64,000 nt of DNA from Actimicrobium sp035984655 (GCF_035984655.1 NZ_JAXCHT010000012.1:1-64000); one strand, 5' to 3'; numbered from the stretch's first letter, positions 44,365-56,893 are shown. Made by a program: numbers and translations. The notes: a model not told the origin generated them from the sequence alone.

Positions 44365-44919
44365 TCAGGCGTTGTGTGATTTCATGCCGTGATGCAGGCT
44401 TGCCAGCTCGTCGGCATGCTCTTCCTCGACTTCAAGGATTGCGGTCAGCATGCGGCGCGTGGTCGGATCGGTATGGCCAATGAACGCGATCATTTCGCGA
44501 TAGCTGTCGATGGCAATGCGTTCGGCCACCAGATTTTCGCGAATCATGTCTTCCAGCGTGACGCCTTCGACGTATTCCGCATGGCTGCGATCAGCCAGGC
44601 CGACCGGCGAGAAATCCGGTGCGCCGCCGAGCTGCACGATGCGCTTGGCGAGCATGTCGGCGTGGCCGGCTTCTTCATTGGCATGCGCCATGAATTCAGC
44701 CGCAACCGCGCTGGCGTGAATCCCGTCGGCCATGAAATGATGGCGCTTGTAACGCAGCACGCAAACCAGTTCGGTCGCCAATGCGCCATTGAGCATCGCC
44801 AGCACGGCTTTGCGGTCGCCCGCATAGCCGTCGGTAACCGCGCCATCGTCAATATGCTTGCGCGCGCGCTGGCGCAGTGTTGCGGTATCGGTCAATTGAG
44901 GCGTTGTGGTGGTGGTCAT
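44365..44919 (-). CDS. Ferritin-like protein (bacterioferritin/DPS-type domain)
   Basis: A 184-residue four-helix protein with a di-iron ligand pattern: ATELVCVLRYKRHHF, FMAHANEEAGHADMLAKRI, ENLVAERIAIDSYREMI and ILEVEEEHADELASL supply Glu and ExxH residues. It resembles the bacterioferritin-like stress proteins of Burkholderiales. CAAGGAG precedes the start. Cotranscribed with the PNPOx-like gene; a role in oxidative or metal stress is likely. Confidence 0.88.
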   Translation of the reverse strand: MTTTTTPQLTDTATLRQRARKHIDDGAVTDGYAGDRKAVLAMLNGALATELVCVLRYKRHHFMADGIHASAVAAEFMAHANEEAGHADMLAKRIVQLGGAPDFSPVGLADRSHAEYVEGVTLEDMIRENLVAERIAIDSYREMIAFIGHTDPTTRRMLTAILEVEEEHADELASLHHGMKSHNA

Positions 44920-45040
44920 GATGACTCCTTGAAAAACGGCGGGAATGAAAGTACGGGGAGGGCGCAGGGATCGTCCCGGGATGCGGGGCGACACTGCAGG
45001 TCATGCGCGCGCGGCGTGCCGGCAACGCCGGCAGTCAGCG

Positions 45041-45196
45041 TTATTTCTTTGCTTTGTCGCTGGCGTCCTGCAATTTTTCGCCACCGACTTCAACGTCCTT
45101 GCCGACACCTTTGACGGTGTTGCATCCGGAAAAACTGCCAGCCAGCCCAACAACAAAGACCACTGTCAATGCGGATCCAATGAATTTTTTGAACAT
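45041..45196 (-). CDS. Entericidin A/B-family lipoprotein
   Basis: A 51-residue lipoprotein, MFKKFIGSALTVVFVVGLAG then SFSGCNTVKGVGKDVEVGGE, with a signal peptide, lipobox SFSGC and the NTxxGxGKDVExxGxxLxD pattern of entericidins. In E. coli ecnAB form an antidote/toxin pair; in betaproteobacteria single copies are stress-induced envelope peptides. It lies 34 bp after the small membrane protein gene in the same direction. Confidence 0.85.
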   Translation of the reverse strand: MFKKFIGSALTVVFVVGLAGSFSGCNTVKGVGKDVEVGGEKLQDASDKAKK

Positions 45197-45230
45197 GGTG
45201 TCGCTCCTGCAGGTTGGATGGATAAAAAAA

Positions 45231-45380
45231 TCAGAGTGGTTTGCGGCCGGAAATCACGCGCAACAGAATCACCACAATAGCGATCACGAGCAGGATGTGA
45301 ATGAATCCACCCAGCGTGTAGGAAGTGACCAGGCCCAGAAGCCACAGGATGACGAGAATAACGGCGATGGTGTACAGCAT
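45231..45380 (-). CDS. Lmo0937-family small membrane protein (DUF5670)
   Basis: A 49-residue protein with two hydrophobic helices: MLYTIAVILVILWLLGLVTS and GGFIHILLVIAIVVILLRVI, joined by YTLGG and ending SGRKPL. This is the Lmo0937/DUF5670 pattern of tiny stress-associated membrane proteins. A divergent start lies 259 bp away (Crp-like gene), and the gap carries a perfect inverted repeat that could control both. Confidence 0.85.
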   Translation of the reverse strand: MLYTIAVILVILWLLGLVTSYTLGGFIHILLVIAIVVILLRVISGRKPL

Positions 45381-45544
45381 GATTGAAAGTCCTTTGCAAT
45401 TTGATGGCTGGGCGTGCTCATGGCACGTCGTCTGAAGCAGATGCTGCGGTTAAAAATACTGGCACGCTCCGGATGCATTGCGACCGGAACGGCAACTTGC
45501 CGGTGACGCTGATGCGGATGTTGCCTTTCAGTTCTGTCAACTTC

Positions 45545-45560
45545 TGTACGTCAGCGTACA
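45545..45560. promoter_or_regulatory. Inverted repeat TGTACG-TCAG-CGTACA, candidate operator
   Basis: Perfect 6-bp arms with a 4-bp spacer in the divergent region between the small membrane protein and the Crp-like gene, 79 bp upstream of the latter. A near-identical site occurs at 46366-46381, upstream of the next gene. The spacing suits a Crp/Fnr-type dimer, possibly the adjacent regulator itself. Confidence 0.55.
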
Positions 45561-45638
45561 TACCGCAAAAAATTTCATCGTTAGCCTCCACAGCATGCGG
45601 TCAGGCCGCCCCTGTTATTCCAACTATCGGAGTGCGCT

Positions 45639-46352
45639 TTGAAATCCGGTTCTCCTCTCGTTCCTGCCAATCTCCTGTTGGCAAAGCTGCCGGTGGCAGA
45701 GTACGTCGAGCTCGCACGCGGGCTGGAGCACATCGAACTTGAAGCGGGGTGCCTGATTGAACAGCGCGGGACGCCGCTGCAATACGTATGGTTTCCCAAC
45801 GACTGCCTGATTTCCCTGCGCGCTGAAATATCCGACGAGGCCGGACTTGAGGTTGGCTTGATCGGTCGTGAGGGCGCGCTCAGCATTGCCTTCGGCGCGC
45901 GCGGCAGCGCAGCGCCGCTAACGGCTCTGGTGCAGGTCGGCGGCAGCGCCATGCGCATTGAAGCAGAAGCGTTTGCGCGTCTGGCAGGGCGCAGCCTGGG
46001 ACTGCAACATGCGATCTTCGCCTCGATGCGCAGTTTGATGATGCAGGCCAGTCAGATCGCCCTGTGCAGCCATTACCATTTGCTCGAAGCACGCCTGGCA
46101 CGAGCCCTTCTGCTCACGCGTGATCGGTTGCAGTCCAACGAGTTCCACCTGACGCACGAGTTCTTGTCCAAGGCTTTGGGTGTGCGGCGCGTCGGTGTGA
46201 CCCGGGCAGCGAGTACATTGCATGAGAAAAACCTGATTCATTATCGGCGCGGCGCCATCACGCTGGCTGATATCCCCGGCCTTGAGGCGGCGGCATGCGC
46301 GTGCTACGAAATTGATAAGGGGCTGCAGACCAGTCCAGGAAAAAGTTATTGA
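45639..46352 (+). CDS. Crp/Fnr-family transcriptional regulator
   Basis: A 237-residue regulator with an N-terminal cyclic-nucleotide-binding-like fold (EYVELARGLEHIELEAGCLIEQRG, LQYVWFPNDCLISL, GLIGREGALSIAFG) and a C-terminal winged helix (LTHEFLSKALGVRRVGVTRAASTLHEK). The glycine/arginine residues that bind cAMP in Crp are not conserved and there are no Fnr-type N-terminal cysteines. The apparent start is TTG at 45639 after CGGAG. Related Burkholderiales proteins sit beside the same envelope-stress genes as here. Confidence 0.85.
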   Translation: MKSGSPLVPANLLLAKLPVAEYVELARGLEHIELEAGCLIEQRGTPLQYVWFPNDCLISLRAEISDEAGLEVGLIGREGALSIAFGARGSAAPLTALVQVGGSAMRIEAEAFARLAGRSLGLQHAIFASMRSLMMQASQIALCSHYHLLEARLARALLLTRDRLQSNEFHLTHEFLSKALGVRRVGVTRAASTLHEKNLIHYRRGAITLADIPGLEAAACACYEIDKGLQTSPGKSY

Positions 46353-46365
46353 GTTGGCCAGCTTG

Positions 46366-46381
46366 TGTTCGGTGGCGTACA
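46366..46381. promoter_or_regulatory. Second copy of the TGTNCG-N4-CGTACA motif
   Basis: TGTTCG-GTGG-CGTACA, one mismatch in the left arm compared with the perfect repeat at 45545-45560, located 93 bp upstream of the cysteine-repeat gene. Its repetition within 1 kb supports a shared regulator. Confidence 0.5.
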
Positions 46382-46458
46382 GAAGGCTGACATTCGCATC
46401 GCTAGAGTTCGGGTTGTCGCAACAAGATATTCATAATCTAAAACCAAGAGGATAAACA

Positions 46459-47004
46459 ATGAAAAAAATTATTTCGACCGTATTGTTCTGCGCTACATCC
46501 CTGGCCTTTGCCGCATCGGCTGCACCAACGCCTGAAGCCAAGGCTGCCTACAAGGCCGCAAACGAAACCGCTACTGCCAATGCCAAGGCCAGCATGCCGA
46601 AGTGCGATTCCCTGTCAGGCAACCCGAAGGACGTGTGCGTTGCTGAAGTCAAGGCCGCCGAAAAAACCGCCAAGGCTGAAGCTGAAGCGACCTACAAAGG
46701 TACCGACAAGGCACGTGCCGCAGCCCGCAAGGATGTTGCCAATGCCAACTACGATGTCGCCAAAACCAAGTGCGGCAGCATGACTGGCAATGACAAGGAT
46801 GTCTGCATCAAGGAAGCCAAATCAGCCAAGATCGCTGCAACCGAAGACGCCAAGGCCGACAAGAAAATCGCCGACATTCGCAAGGATGCCAGCGAAGACA
46901 AGATGGAAGCCGAGTACAAGGTTGCCAAGGAAAAATGTGACGCGTTGGCCGGCGATGCAAAAGACGCTTGCATGAAACAGGTCAAGGCCACGTTCAAGAA
47001 GTAA
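46459..47004 (+). CDS. Secreted Lys/Ala-rich protein with three C-x10-C repeats
   Basis: A 181-residue exported protein: signal peptide (KKIISTVLFCATSLAFAASA) followed by a highly charged Ala/Lys/Asp-rich helical region. Three repeats about 55 residues apart each contain a cysteine pair with identical spacing: C49/C60, C105/C116 and C160/C171, in the pattern K-C-x4-G-(x)2-KD-x-C. The pairs probably form disulfides in the periplasm. Homologues are vaguely named cell-envelope or TolA-like proteins. AGAGGATAA precedes the ATG. Function unknown; context suggests envelope stress. Confidence 0.8.
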   Translation: MKKIISTVLFCATSLAFAASAAPTPEAKAAYKAANETATANAKASMPKCDSLSGNPKDVCVAEVKAAEKTAKAEAEATYKGTDKARAAARKDVANANYDVAKTKCGSMTGNDKDVCIKEAKSAKIAATEDAKADKKIADIRKDASEDKMEAEYKVAKEKCDALAGDAKDACMKQVKATFKK

Positions 47005-47095
47005 TCAGAAAACGGTTGGCAAGCAGTCGTTGTCGCTGACCATATGTTACAGCAAGTCTCATTGTTCGATTCAATAATTTAATAGGGATACCATC

Positions 47096-47407
47096 ATGAT
47101 TTTCTCAAACCGCATCAGCACTTTCATCCTTGCCGCCGCTCTGGTTGCCGTCGCAGGTTGCGCTTCGACCTCCACCAAAGAAGGCACAGGCGAATACGTC
47201 GATGACACCGTCATCACCACCAAAGTCAAGGCAGCCATCCTGAATGAGCCAACCTTGAAATCGAACGAAATCAACGTCGAAACATTCAAGGGCATCGTGC
47301 AATTGAGCGGCTTCGTCAAGCAGCAACCTGATGCTGTCAAGGCTGGCGAGATCGCCCGCGGTGTAAAAGGCGTGGTATCAGTCAAGAACGACATTCGCAT
47401 GAAGTAA
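47096..47407 (+). CDS. BON-domain lipoprotein
   Basis: A 103-residue lipoprotein with lipobox VAGC and a single BON domain (DDTVITTKVKAAILNEPTLKSNEINVETFKG then IVQLSGFVKQQPDAVKAGEI and VKGVVSVKNDIRM). BON domains bind phospholipid surfaces; OsmY and DolP are examples. It is followed by a strong terminator. Likely periplasmic, attached to a membrane, and stress-induced with its neighbours. Confidence 0.9.
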   Translation: MIFSNRISTFILAAALVAVAGCASTSTKEGTGEYVDDTVITTKVKAAILNEPTLKSNEINVETFKGIVQLSGFVKQQPDAVKAGEIARGVKGVVSVKNDIRMK

Positions 47408-47458
47408 ATTGGCGCAGCAGAGTGCCCTGTGCGGGACTTTGCGGCTTACAATTGAAGA

Positions 47459-47490
47459 CGGCCCGACATATGATGTCGGGCCGTTTTTTT
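47459..47490 (+). terminator. Rho-independent terminator after BON lipoprotein gene
   Basis: CGGCCCGACAT-ATG-ATGTCGGGCCG is a perfect 11-bp stem with a 3-base loop followed by seven T residues, about 50 bp after the stop codon. Confidence 0.92.
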
Positions 47491-47541
47491 GTCGAGTACC
47501 GTCGACATCGTTGACGCCCTCCCATTCAAATCGAGACCCCA

Positions 47542-48672
47542 ATGGATAGTTTTCCGCCCGAGCCGCCCGTCGTTACCGAGAAGCCGGAACGCACCCAACG
47601 CATTCATGTCGACGTGCACGGATTACCGCTTGCCATAGTCGGGACCGTTGCGCTGGTGTTCGGGTTGCAAACGGCGCAAAAATTCCTGATTCCATTGATC
47701 TTCGGGATCTTTCTTACCTATACACTCAATCCGCTGGTGAACTGGCTGGAACGACTGCGGATCGGACGTTTTGCCGCGACCTGTGTGGTGATGCTGGCAC
47801 TGCTCGGCGCCATCGGCGGCGGCACCTCGACGCTGGCCGATGAATTCCAGTCCATCATGCAAAGCCTGCCGGAAGCATCCCATAAAATCTCCCGTGCCCT
47901 GCTGTTGGTGCAAACCGGCGGGCCAAGTGCCATGCAGCGCATGCAATCGGCCGCCAACGAGATTGCATCGGCCACGACCGGCAGCCGAACCGTGCAGCGC
48001 GCGGTGGTGTCCGAGGCGCCCGGGTTCCGCGTCAATGAGCTATTGCTGGCCGGTTCGATGGGTGCCGCAGGCTTGCTCGGCCAGGCCATGGTCGTGTTGT
48101 TCCTGGTGTTCTTTCTGCTGCTGTCCGGCGACACCTTCAAGCGCAAGCTGGTCAAGCTGACCGGGCCGACCCTTTCGAAGAAAAAGATCACGGTGCAGAT
48201 TCTCGATGCGATCAACAAGTCGATCCAGAATTACATGTCGATGCTGTTGCTGACGAACGTCCTGCTGACGGTGCTGATGTGGGTGACCTTTCGCGTCATC
48301 GGCCTGGAGAACGCCGGCGCCTGGGCGGTGGCGGCAGGGCTGTTGCATATCATTCCGTATTTCGGACCGCTGTTGATCGCCTTTGCCACCGGTGTCAGCG
48401 CATTGATGCAGTTCGGCACGGTGTCGATGGCGCTGGTGGTGATGGGGGCAGGCCTCGGCGTCGCAGCACTGGTGGGGACCTTCGTCACTACCTGGATGAC
48501 CGGGCGCATTGCGCGCATGAATGCCGCAGCGGTGTTCATCTCGCTCTTGTTCTGGGGCTGGTTGTGGGGCGTCTGGGGCTTGCTGCTGGGCGTGCCGATC
48601 GTGGTCATCGTGCGGGTGGTGGCAGAGCACATCGAAGAAATGCAATCGATTGCCGAACTGCTGGGTGAATAG
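47542..48672 (+). CDS. AI-2E family transporter
   Basis: A 376-residue membrane protein with about eight transmembrane segments in the AI-2E (TqsA/PerM) arrangement: two N-terminal helices (LPLAIVGTVALVFGLQTA and IPLIFGIFLTYTLNPLVNWLERL), an amphipathic middle region with SLPEASHKISR, then LLGQAMVVLFLVFFLLLSGD and several C-terminal helices including IPYFGPLLIAFATG and LFWGWLWGVWGLLLGVPIVV. Substrates in the family range from autoinducer-2 to ions; not predictable here. Confidence 0.9.
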   Translation: MDSFPPEPPVVTEKPERTQRIHVDVHGLPLAIVGTVALVFGLQTAQKFLIPLIFGIFLTYTLNPLVNWLERLRIGRFAATCVVMLALLGAIGGGTSTLADEFQSIMQSLPEASHKISRALLLVQTGGPSAMQRMQSAANEIASATTGSRTVQRAVVSEAPGFRVNELLLAGSMGAAGLLGQAMVVLFLVFFLLLSGDTFKRKLVKLTGPTLSKKKITVQILDAINKSIQNYMSMLLLTNVLLTVLMWVTFRVIGLENAGAWAVAAGLLHIIPYFGPLLIAFATGVSALMQFGTVSMALVVMGAGLGVAALVGTFVTTWMTGRIARMNAAAVFISLLFWGWLWGVWGLLLGVPIVVIVRVVAEHIEEMQSIAELLGE

Positions 48673-48688
48673 ATTCAGCGCAGATTCA

Positions 48689-48716
48689 GCGCGCCATCGT
48701 CGGGATGATGGCGCGC
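48689..48716 (+). terminator. Hairpin after the AI-2E gene, possible terminator
   Basis: GCGCGCCATC (48689-48698) pairs perfectly with GATGGCGCGC (48707-48716) over an 8-base loop. A T-run appears only about 20 bases later, so it is a strong structure but not a textbook intrinsic terminator. Confidence 0.45.
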
Positions 48717-48806
48717 GCAATCGACGCATCGTGCTGTTTTAGCAGCACCGCCAGAATGGAATCCACATCAAATGGCAACATCAAACGGGCTGGCGATTGA
48801 GCGCGG

Positions 48807-48812
48807 TATAAT
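48807..48812 (+). promoter_or_regulatory. Consensus -10 box upstream of purL
   Basis: A perfect TATAAT about 60 bp upstream of the purL ATG. No good -35 hexamer lies at standard spacing, so this is only the probable core of the purL promoter. Confidence 0.4.
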
Positions 48813-48873
48813 CCGGCTTCGTCGTTTCAACCCGTGACGTTGCCATCGACGTCACCTCAACTTTCCTCACGCC

Positions 48874-52878
<4,005 letters not shown>

Positions 52879-52888
52879 CCTTGCGACG

Positions 52889-53830
52889 TTATTGACGCTG
52901 GATGGCGACGGTCTCTTCCCACGTCGCCGGATTGCAGCCAGCCCGTGTGACATTGATGCTGGCCGCGGCCAGTGCGTGGGACAGGGCAGTGCACAGCAAT
53001 GCAGGGTCGAGTTCGGCCAGCGCACCAACCGAGTCGAGCTTGCCGGCGCGCGCCAGGCAGGCGATCAAGCCGGCCTGAAAGCAGTCGCCCGCGCCCACCG
53101 TGTCAACGATGGTCAGGTTGGACGGCGCCGGCAAGGCGATCCGGTGTTGTCGGGTCATTAGCAGCGCGCCACTGGCGCCGCGTGTCAAGGCGATCAGCTG
53201 CACGCTGGCCGGTTGCAGCAAGGTCGCGACTGCCTCCAGATCGTGTGGATCAATCCCCAGCACCTGCAGGTCTTCGTCGCTGACCTTGATCACCTGCGCC
53301 AGCGCCAGTGCCTGGCGCACCCCGGTCACGTACACGGCGGGGTCGTCGACCGCCACCGGGCGCAAGTTCGCATCAATCGAAATCAGCGTGCCGTTGGCCG
53401 CTGCAGCGCGCACGACCTCAAGCGTTTTGTCGAGATCGGCCGGGGTCAGCGCCAGCCCGCCGGTGTGCAGCAGCTGGCAGGGATCGGGCAGTGCGGTGAT
53501 CAATTCGGCGGCACTGATGTCGCGGTCGGCCACCGAGTCGCGATGGAAGGCATAGGTCGGCGAACCCTGTTCGTCGAGGCTAACGATGGCCAGTGCGGTC
53601 GGACGGAGGCTGCGTCGGCCTGTCGCCATATGCACGCCGTGGCTCGACAGCAGGGCGCGAAAACGGAGACCGAAGTTGTCGGCCGACAGCGGGTTCAGAT
53701 AACTTGTGTCGATCCCCTGCAGCGCCAGCGCCTGCGTGAAATTGCAGACCGATCCCCCCAGACAGGCATCAAAACGGCCATCCTGCTGCTCGATCATGTC
53801 GACCAGCGCTTCTCCTAAAGTTGCAATCAT
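52889..53830 (-). CDS. PfkB-family carbohydrate kinase (probable fructokinase)
   Basis: A 313-residue sugar kinase. It starts MIATLGEALVDMI with the GE-x-L-x-D substrate motif, then CLGGSVCNFTQALALQG and, near the end, IVDTVGAGDCFQAGLIACLA with the catalytic base Asp and anion hole. Together with the divergent FrcBCA-like importer and AGE-family isomerase, fructose is the most likely substrate; the sequence alone only supports the PfkB family. The start at 53830 opens on the conserved N-terminus. Confidence 0.87.
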   Translation of the reverse strand: MIATLGEALVDMIEQQDGRFDACLGGSVCNFTQALALQGIDTSYLNPLSADNFGLRFRALLSSHGVHMATGRRSLRPTALAIVSLDEQGSPTYAFHRDSVADRDISAAELITALPDPCQLLHTGGLALTPADLDKTLEVVRAAAANGTLISIDANLRPVAVDDPAVYVTGVRQALALAQVIKVSDEDLQVLGIDPHDLEAVATLLQPASVQLIALTRGASGALLMTRQHRIALPAPSNLTIVDTVGAGDCFQAGLIACLARAGKLDSVGALAELDPALLCTALSHALAAASINVTRAGCNPATWEETVAIQRQ

Positions 53831-53925
53831 TGTCGGTCCGTAAGTAAGTGCGCGGGCGCGGCATGCGCCTGCCGGTTGCTGCAACTGTAGCGTATTTCTG
53901 CGTGCTTTTTAATTAATAAAACAAG

Positions 53926-53954
53926 TTGATTTAATCGAATTTCACGCCTATATT
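53926..53954 (+). promoter_or_regulatory. Sigma-70 promoter of the sugar ABC operon with AT-rich operator region
   Basis: TTGATT (53926-53931) and TATATT (53949-53954) with an exact 17-bp spacer, about 84 bp upstream of the binding-protein start. Overlapping and just upstream is an AT-rich stretch with TTAATTAAT and ATTTAAT half-sites (about 53910-53935), suitable for a ROK-family repressor such as the one encoded at 56924-58162. Confidence 0.65.
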
Positions 53955-54037
53955 CACAGGCAGCGGGGCCGGAACCAGGCAGGCCAGTCAGAAATGCAAC
54001 GTCCCCCCGCATCCATCTCAACGTGAGGAGACATCGC

Positions 54038-55033
54038 ATGAAGTTTCACTATTGCATTGCTGCGGCCGTTCTTGGTGCGGCGGCTGGCGCCGTTTCTGCG
54101 GCCGAGCCAGTGGTTGGCCTGATTACCAAAACCGATACCAATCCGTTCTTCGTGAAAATGAAAGAAGGCGCGCAACAATCGGCCAAGACCAATGGCGTCA
54201 AATTGCTCACCGGCGCCGGCAAGGCCGACGGCGACAATGCCGGACAAGTCACGGCGATCGAAAACATGGTGGCTGGCGGCGCCAAGACCATCCTGATCAC
54301 GCCGAACGATTCGAAAGCCATCGTGCCCGCCATCAAGAAGGCGCGCGACCAGGGGGTGATGATCATTGCGCTCGATAGCCCGACCGAACCGCAGGAGGCC
54401 GTCGATGCGCTGTTCGCGACCGACAACTTCAAGGCGGGTGTCCTGATCGGACAATATGCCAAGGCCGCGCTGGCCGGCAAACCGGCGAAAATCGCCACGC
54501 TGGATCTGTTCCCCGGTCATCCGGTGGGGATTGCCCGCCACAACGGCTTCCTGGCCGGTTTCGGTGCGCCCGGGATTGACGCCAGGACCGCCGGCCTGGC
54601 CCGTACCGCCGACGTGGTCTGCATGGCAGACAGCTTCGGTGATCAGGGCAAGGGGCAGACCGCGATGGAAAACTGCCTGCAAAAGAATCCCGACATCAAT
54701 CTGGTCTACACCATCAATGAGCCTGCCGCCGCGGGGGCCTACAAGGCACTCAAGGCCATCGGCAAGGAAAAGGGCGTGATGATCGTCTCGGTGGATGGCG
54801 GCTGTGCTGGCGTCAAGGATGTGCAGTCCGGCATCATCGCAGCGACTTCCCAGCAATATCCGTTGAAGATGGCCGCGATGGGCGTGGCCGCAGGGGCGGA
54901 ATATGCGAAGAGCGGCAAAAAAGCCAGCGGCTACGTCGACACCGGCGTGACGCTGATTGCGCATCAGGCAGTCAGCGGCGTGAGCAGCAAGGATGCCAAA
55001 GTTGGACTGGATGAATGCTGGGGTAACAAGTAA
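54038..55033 (+). CDS. frcB: Sugar ABC transporter substrate-binding protein (FrcB-like)
   Basis: A 331-residue periplasmic binding protein of the ribose/fructose class. Signal peptide FHYCIAAAVLGAAAGAVSA precedes EPVVGLITKTDTNPFFVKMKEGA; later GDNAGQVTAIENMVAGGAKTI, ALDSPTEPQEAVDALFATDN and VYTINEPAAAGAYKAL are typical of FrcB rather than RbsB. GAGGAG precedes the ATG. First gene of the operon; delivers sugar to the permease encoded next. Confidence 0.88.
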   Translation: MKFHYCIAAAVLGAAAGAVSAAEPVVGLITKTDTNPFFVKMKEGAQQSAKTNGVKLLTGAGKADGDNAGQVTAIENMVAGGAKTILITPNDSKAIVPAIKKARDQGVMIIALDSPTEPQEAVDALFATDNFKAGVLIGQYAKAALAGKPAKIATLDLFPGHPVGIARHNGFLAGFGAPGIDARTAGLARTADVVCMADSFGDQGKGQTAMENCLQKNPDINLVYTINEPAAAGAYKALKAIGKEKGVMIVSVDGGCAGVKDVQSGIIAATSQQYPLKMAAMGVAAGAEYAKSGKKASGYVDTGVTLIAHQAVSGVSSKDAKVGLDECWGNK

Positions 55034-55096
55034 CAGCGTGGTCCGGGGCGTCGTGGACGCCCTGTGATGCAACCTCCCTTCGATCAGGAGTCAATC

Positions 55097-56095
55097 GTGT
55101 CCTACGTACAAAATTCCCCCTTTCCCGCGCGCGAGGCATTGCGACGGGTAGCCGACCACCTGCCGCCGGTGTCTTCACTGGGGCCGTTTCTGGCCCTGCT
55201 GGCGGCGTGCATCTTCTTTTCGTTCCAGTCCGACCGCTTCCTGAGCGGCCAGAATTTTTCCCTGATCCTGCAGCAGGTCATGGTGGTCGGCGTGATCGCC
55301 ATCGGCCAGACACTGATCATCCTGACCGCCGGCATCGATCTGTCGTGCGGCATGGCGATGGCACTCGGCTCGATCATCATGACCAAGTTCGCCGTCGCAC
55401 ACGGCATGAACGTGTATCTGGCGATGGGCTGCGGGATTCTGGTCTGCGTGCTGATCGGCTTTGCCAACGGCGCGCTGGTCACGTTGATCAAGCTGCCGTC
55501 GTTCATCGTCACGCTCGGCACGATGAACATCATCTTCGCCACTACCCAGTTGTATTCGGGCGCGCAGACGATTACCGATCTGCCGGCCGCGATGCTGTTT
55601 CTCGGGAATACCTTTGCCGTCGGCCAGACCAGCATTACCTATGGCACCGTGCTGATGGTGGGGCTGTATCTGCTAACCTGGCTGTTCCTGCGCGAGACCG
55701 CGCCCGGACGTCACCTGTACGCAGTGGGCAATAATGCTGAAGCCGCGCGCCTGACCGGGATTGCCACCAATCGGGTGCTGATCGGGGTGTACACGATGGC
55801 GGGATTTTTCTATGGCGTGGCGGCGCTGCTGTCGGTGGCCCGGCTCGGCGTCGGTGATCCGCAGGGCGGGCAAACCGATAATCTCGACAGCATCACCGCC
55901 GTGGTGCTGGGCGGGACCAGCCTGTTTGGCGGACGCGGCGTCATCATCGGCACCCTGATCGGGGTGCTGATTGTCGGCGTGTTTCGCAATGGCCTGACGC
56001 TGATGGGCGTGCCCTCGGTGTTCCAGACCATGGTCACTGGCGTGCTGGTGATCCTGGCGGTGGCAACCGATCAACTGACACACAAGAAGGGTTGA
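55097..56095 (+). CDS. frcC: Sugar ABC transporter permease (FrcC-like)
   Basis: A 332-residue inner-membrane permease of the RbsC/FrcC family with about eight to ten hydrophobic segments, among them LALLAACIFFSFQSDRFLSG, VVGVIAIGQTLIILTAGIDL and the loop LTGIATNRVLIGVYTMAGFF before GTSLFGGRGVIIGTLIGVLI. The start is set at GTG 55097, which has AGGAG seven bases upstream; an ATG at 55064 is in frame but lacks such a site. It follows the binding protein gene. Confidence 0.88.
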   Translation: MSYVQNSPFPAREALRRVADHLPPVSSLGPFLALLAACIFFSFQSDRFLSGQNFSLILQQVMVVGVIAIGQTLIILTAGIDLSCGMAMALGSIIMTKFAVAHGMNVYLAMGCGILVCVLIGFANGALVTLIKLPSFIVTLGTMNIIFATTQLYSGAQTITDLPAAMLFLGNTFAVGQTSITYGTVLMVGLYLLTWLFLRETAPGRHLYAVGNNAEAARLTGIATNRVLIGVYTMAGFFYGVAALLSVARLGVGDPQGGQTDNLDSITAVVLGGTSLFGGRGVIIGTLIGVLIVGVFRNGLTLMGVPSVFQTMVTGVLVILAVATDQLTHKKG

Positions 56096-56098
56096 GCC

Positions 56099-56893
56099 AT
56101 GACGACAACGACTGCTCCCACCATCCTCGAAGCGCGCGGACTGGTCAAGCATTACGGCCACGTGATCGCGCTCGATGGGGTGGATTTCGATTTGCGTGCC
56201 GGCGAAATTCTGGCGGTCATCGGCGACAACGGCGCCGGTAAATCGTCGCTGATCAAGGCGCTCTCGGGCGCGCTGGTGCCGGACTCCGGCGAGATGTATC
56301 TCGATGGCAAAGCCGTGCATTTTCAGTCGCCGATCGACGCCCGCAAGCACGGCATCGAGACGGTCTACCAGGATCTGGCGGTGGCGCCGGCCATGACGAT
56401 TGCCGAAAACCTGTTTCTCGGTCGCGAAATCCTGCGGTCCGGCTGGATCGGTCGCTGCCTGCGCCTGATCGACAAGAAGGCCATGCTGGCCGAAGCCACG
56501 CGCCATATGCAGGATCTGAAAATCGGCATCCGTTCGATGAACCAGGCCGTCGAGACCTTGTCCGGCGGCCAGCGCCAGGGTGTCGCGGTGGCGCGCAGCA
56601 CGGCCTTCGCGAAGCACCTGGTGATCCTCGATGAGCCGACCGCTGCGTTGGGCGTCAAGGAAGGCAACATGGTGCTGGAGCTGATTCGCCGCGTGCGCGA
56701 CAAGGGCTTGCCGGTGATCCTGATCAGTCACAACATGCCGCATGTGTTCGAGATCGCCGACCGAATTCACATCCAGCGACTGGGCAAGCGCGCTGCGGTG
56801 GTCAATCCGAAAAAGATCAGCATGTCGGATGCGGTGGCCGTGATGACAGGCGCCAAACTGGCGCACGAATTGCCGCAGGATGCGCATGCCTGA
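56099..56893 (+). CDS. frcA: Sugar ABC transporter ATP-binding protein, single-domain (FrcA-like)
   Basis: A 264-residue ATPase with Walker A GDNGAGKSS, signature LSGGQRQGVAVARS, Walker B VILDEPTAALG and the switch region LISHNMPHVFEIADRI. It has one nucleotide-binding domain, unlike the duplicated RbsA/MglA type, and so is like FrcA of the rhizobial fructose/mannose/ribose importer. It starts 3 bp after the permease stop. Confidence 0.9.
   Translation: MTTTTAPTILEARGLVKHYGHVIALDGVDFDLRAGEILAVIGDNGAGKSSLIKALSGALVPDSGEMYLDGKAVHFQSPIDARKHGIETVYQDLAVAPAMTIAENLFLGREILRSGWIGRCLRLIDKKAMLAEATRHMQDLKIGIRSMNQAVETLSGGQRQGVAVARSTAFAKHLVILDEPTAALGVKEGNMVLELIRRVRDKGLPVILISHNMPHVFEIADRIHIQRLGKRAAVVNPKKISMSDAVAVMTGAKLAHELPQDAHA

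Noticed and set aside
46459..47004. TolA assignment for the Lys/Ala-rich protein
   Set aside because: Only composition resembles TolA; there is no membrane anchor plus TolA C-terminal domain, and the cysteine repeats are different.
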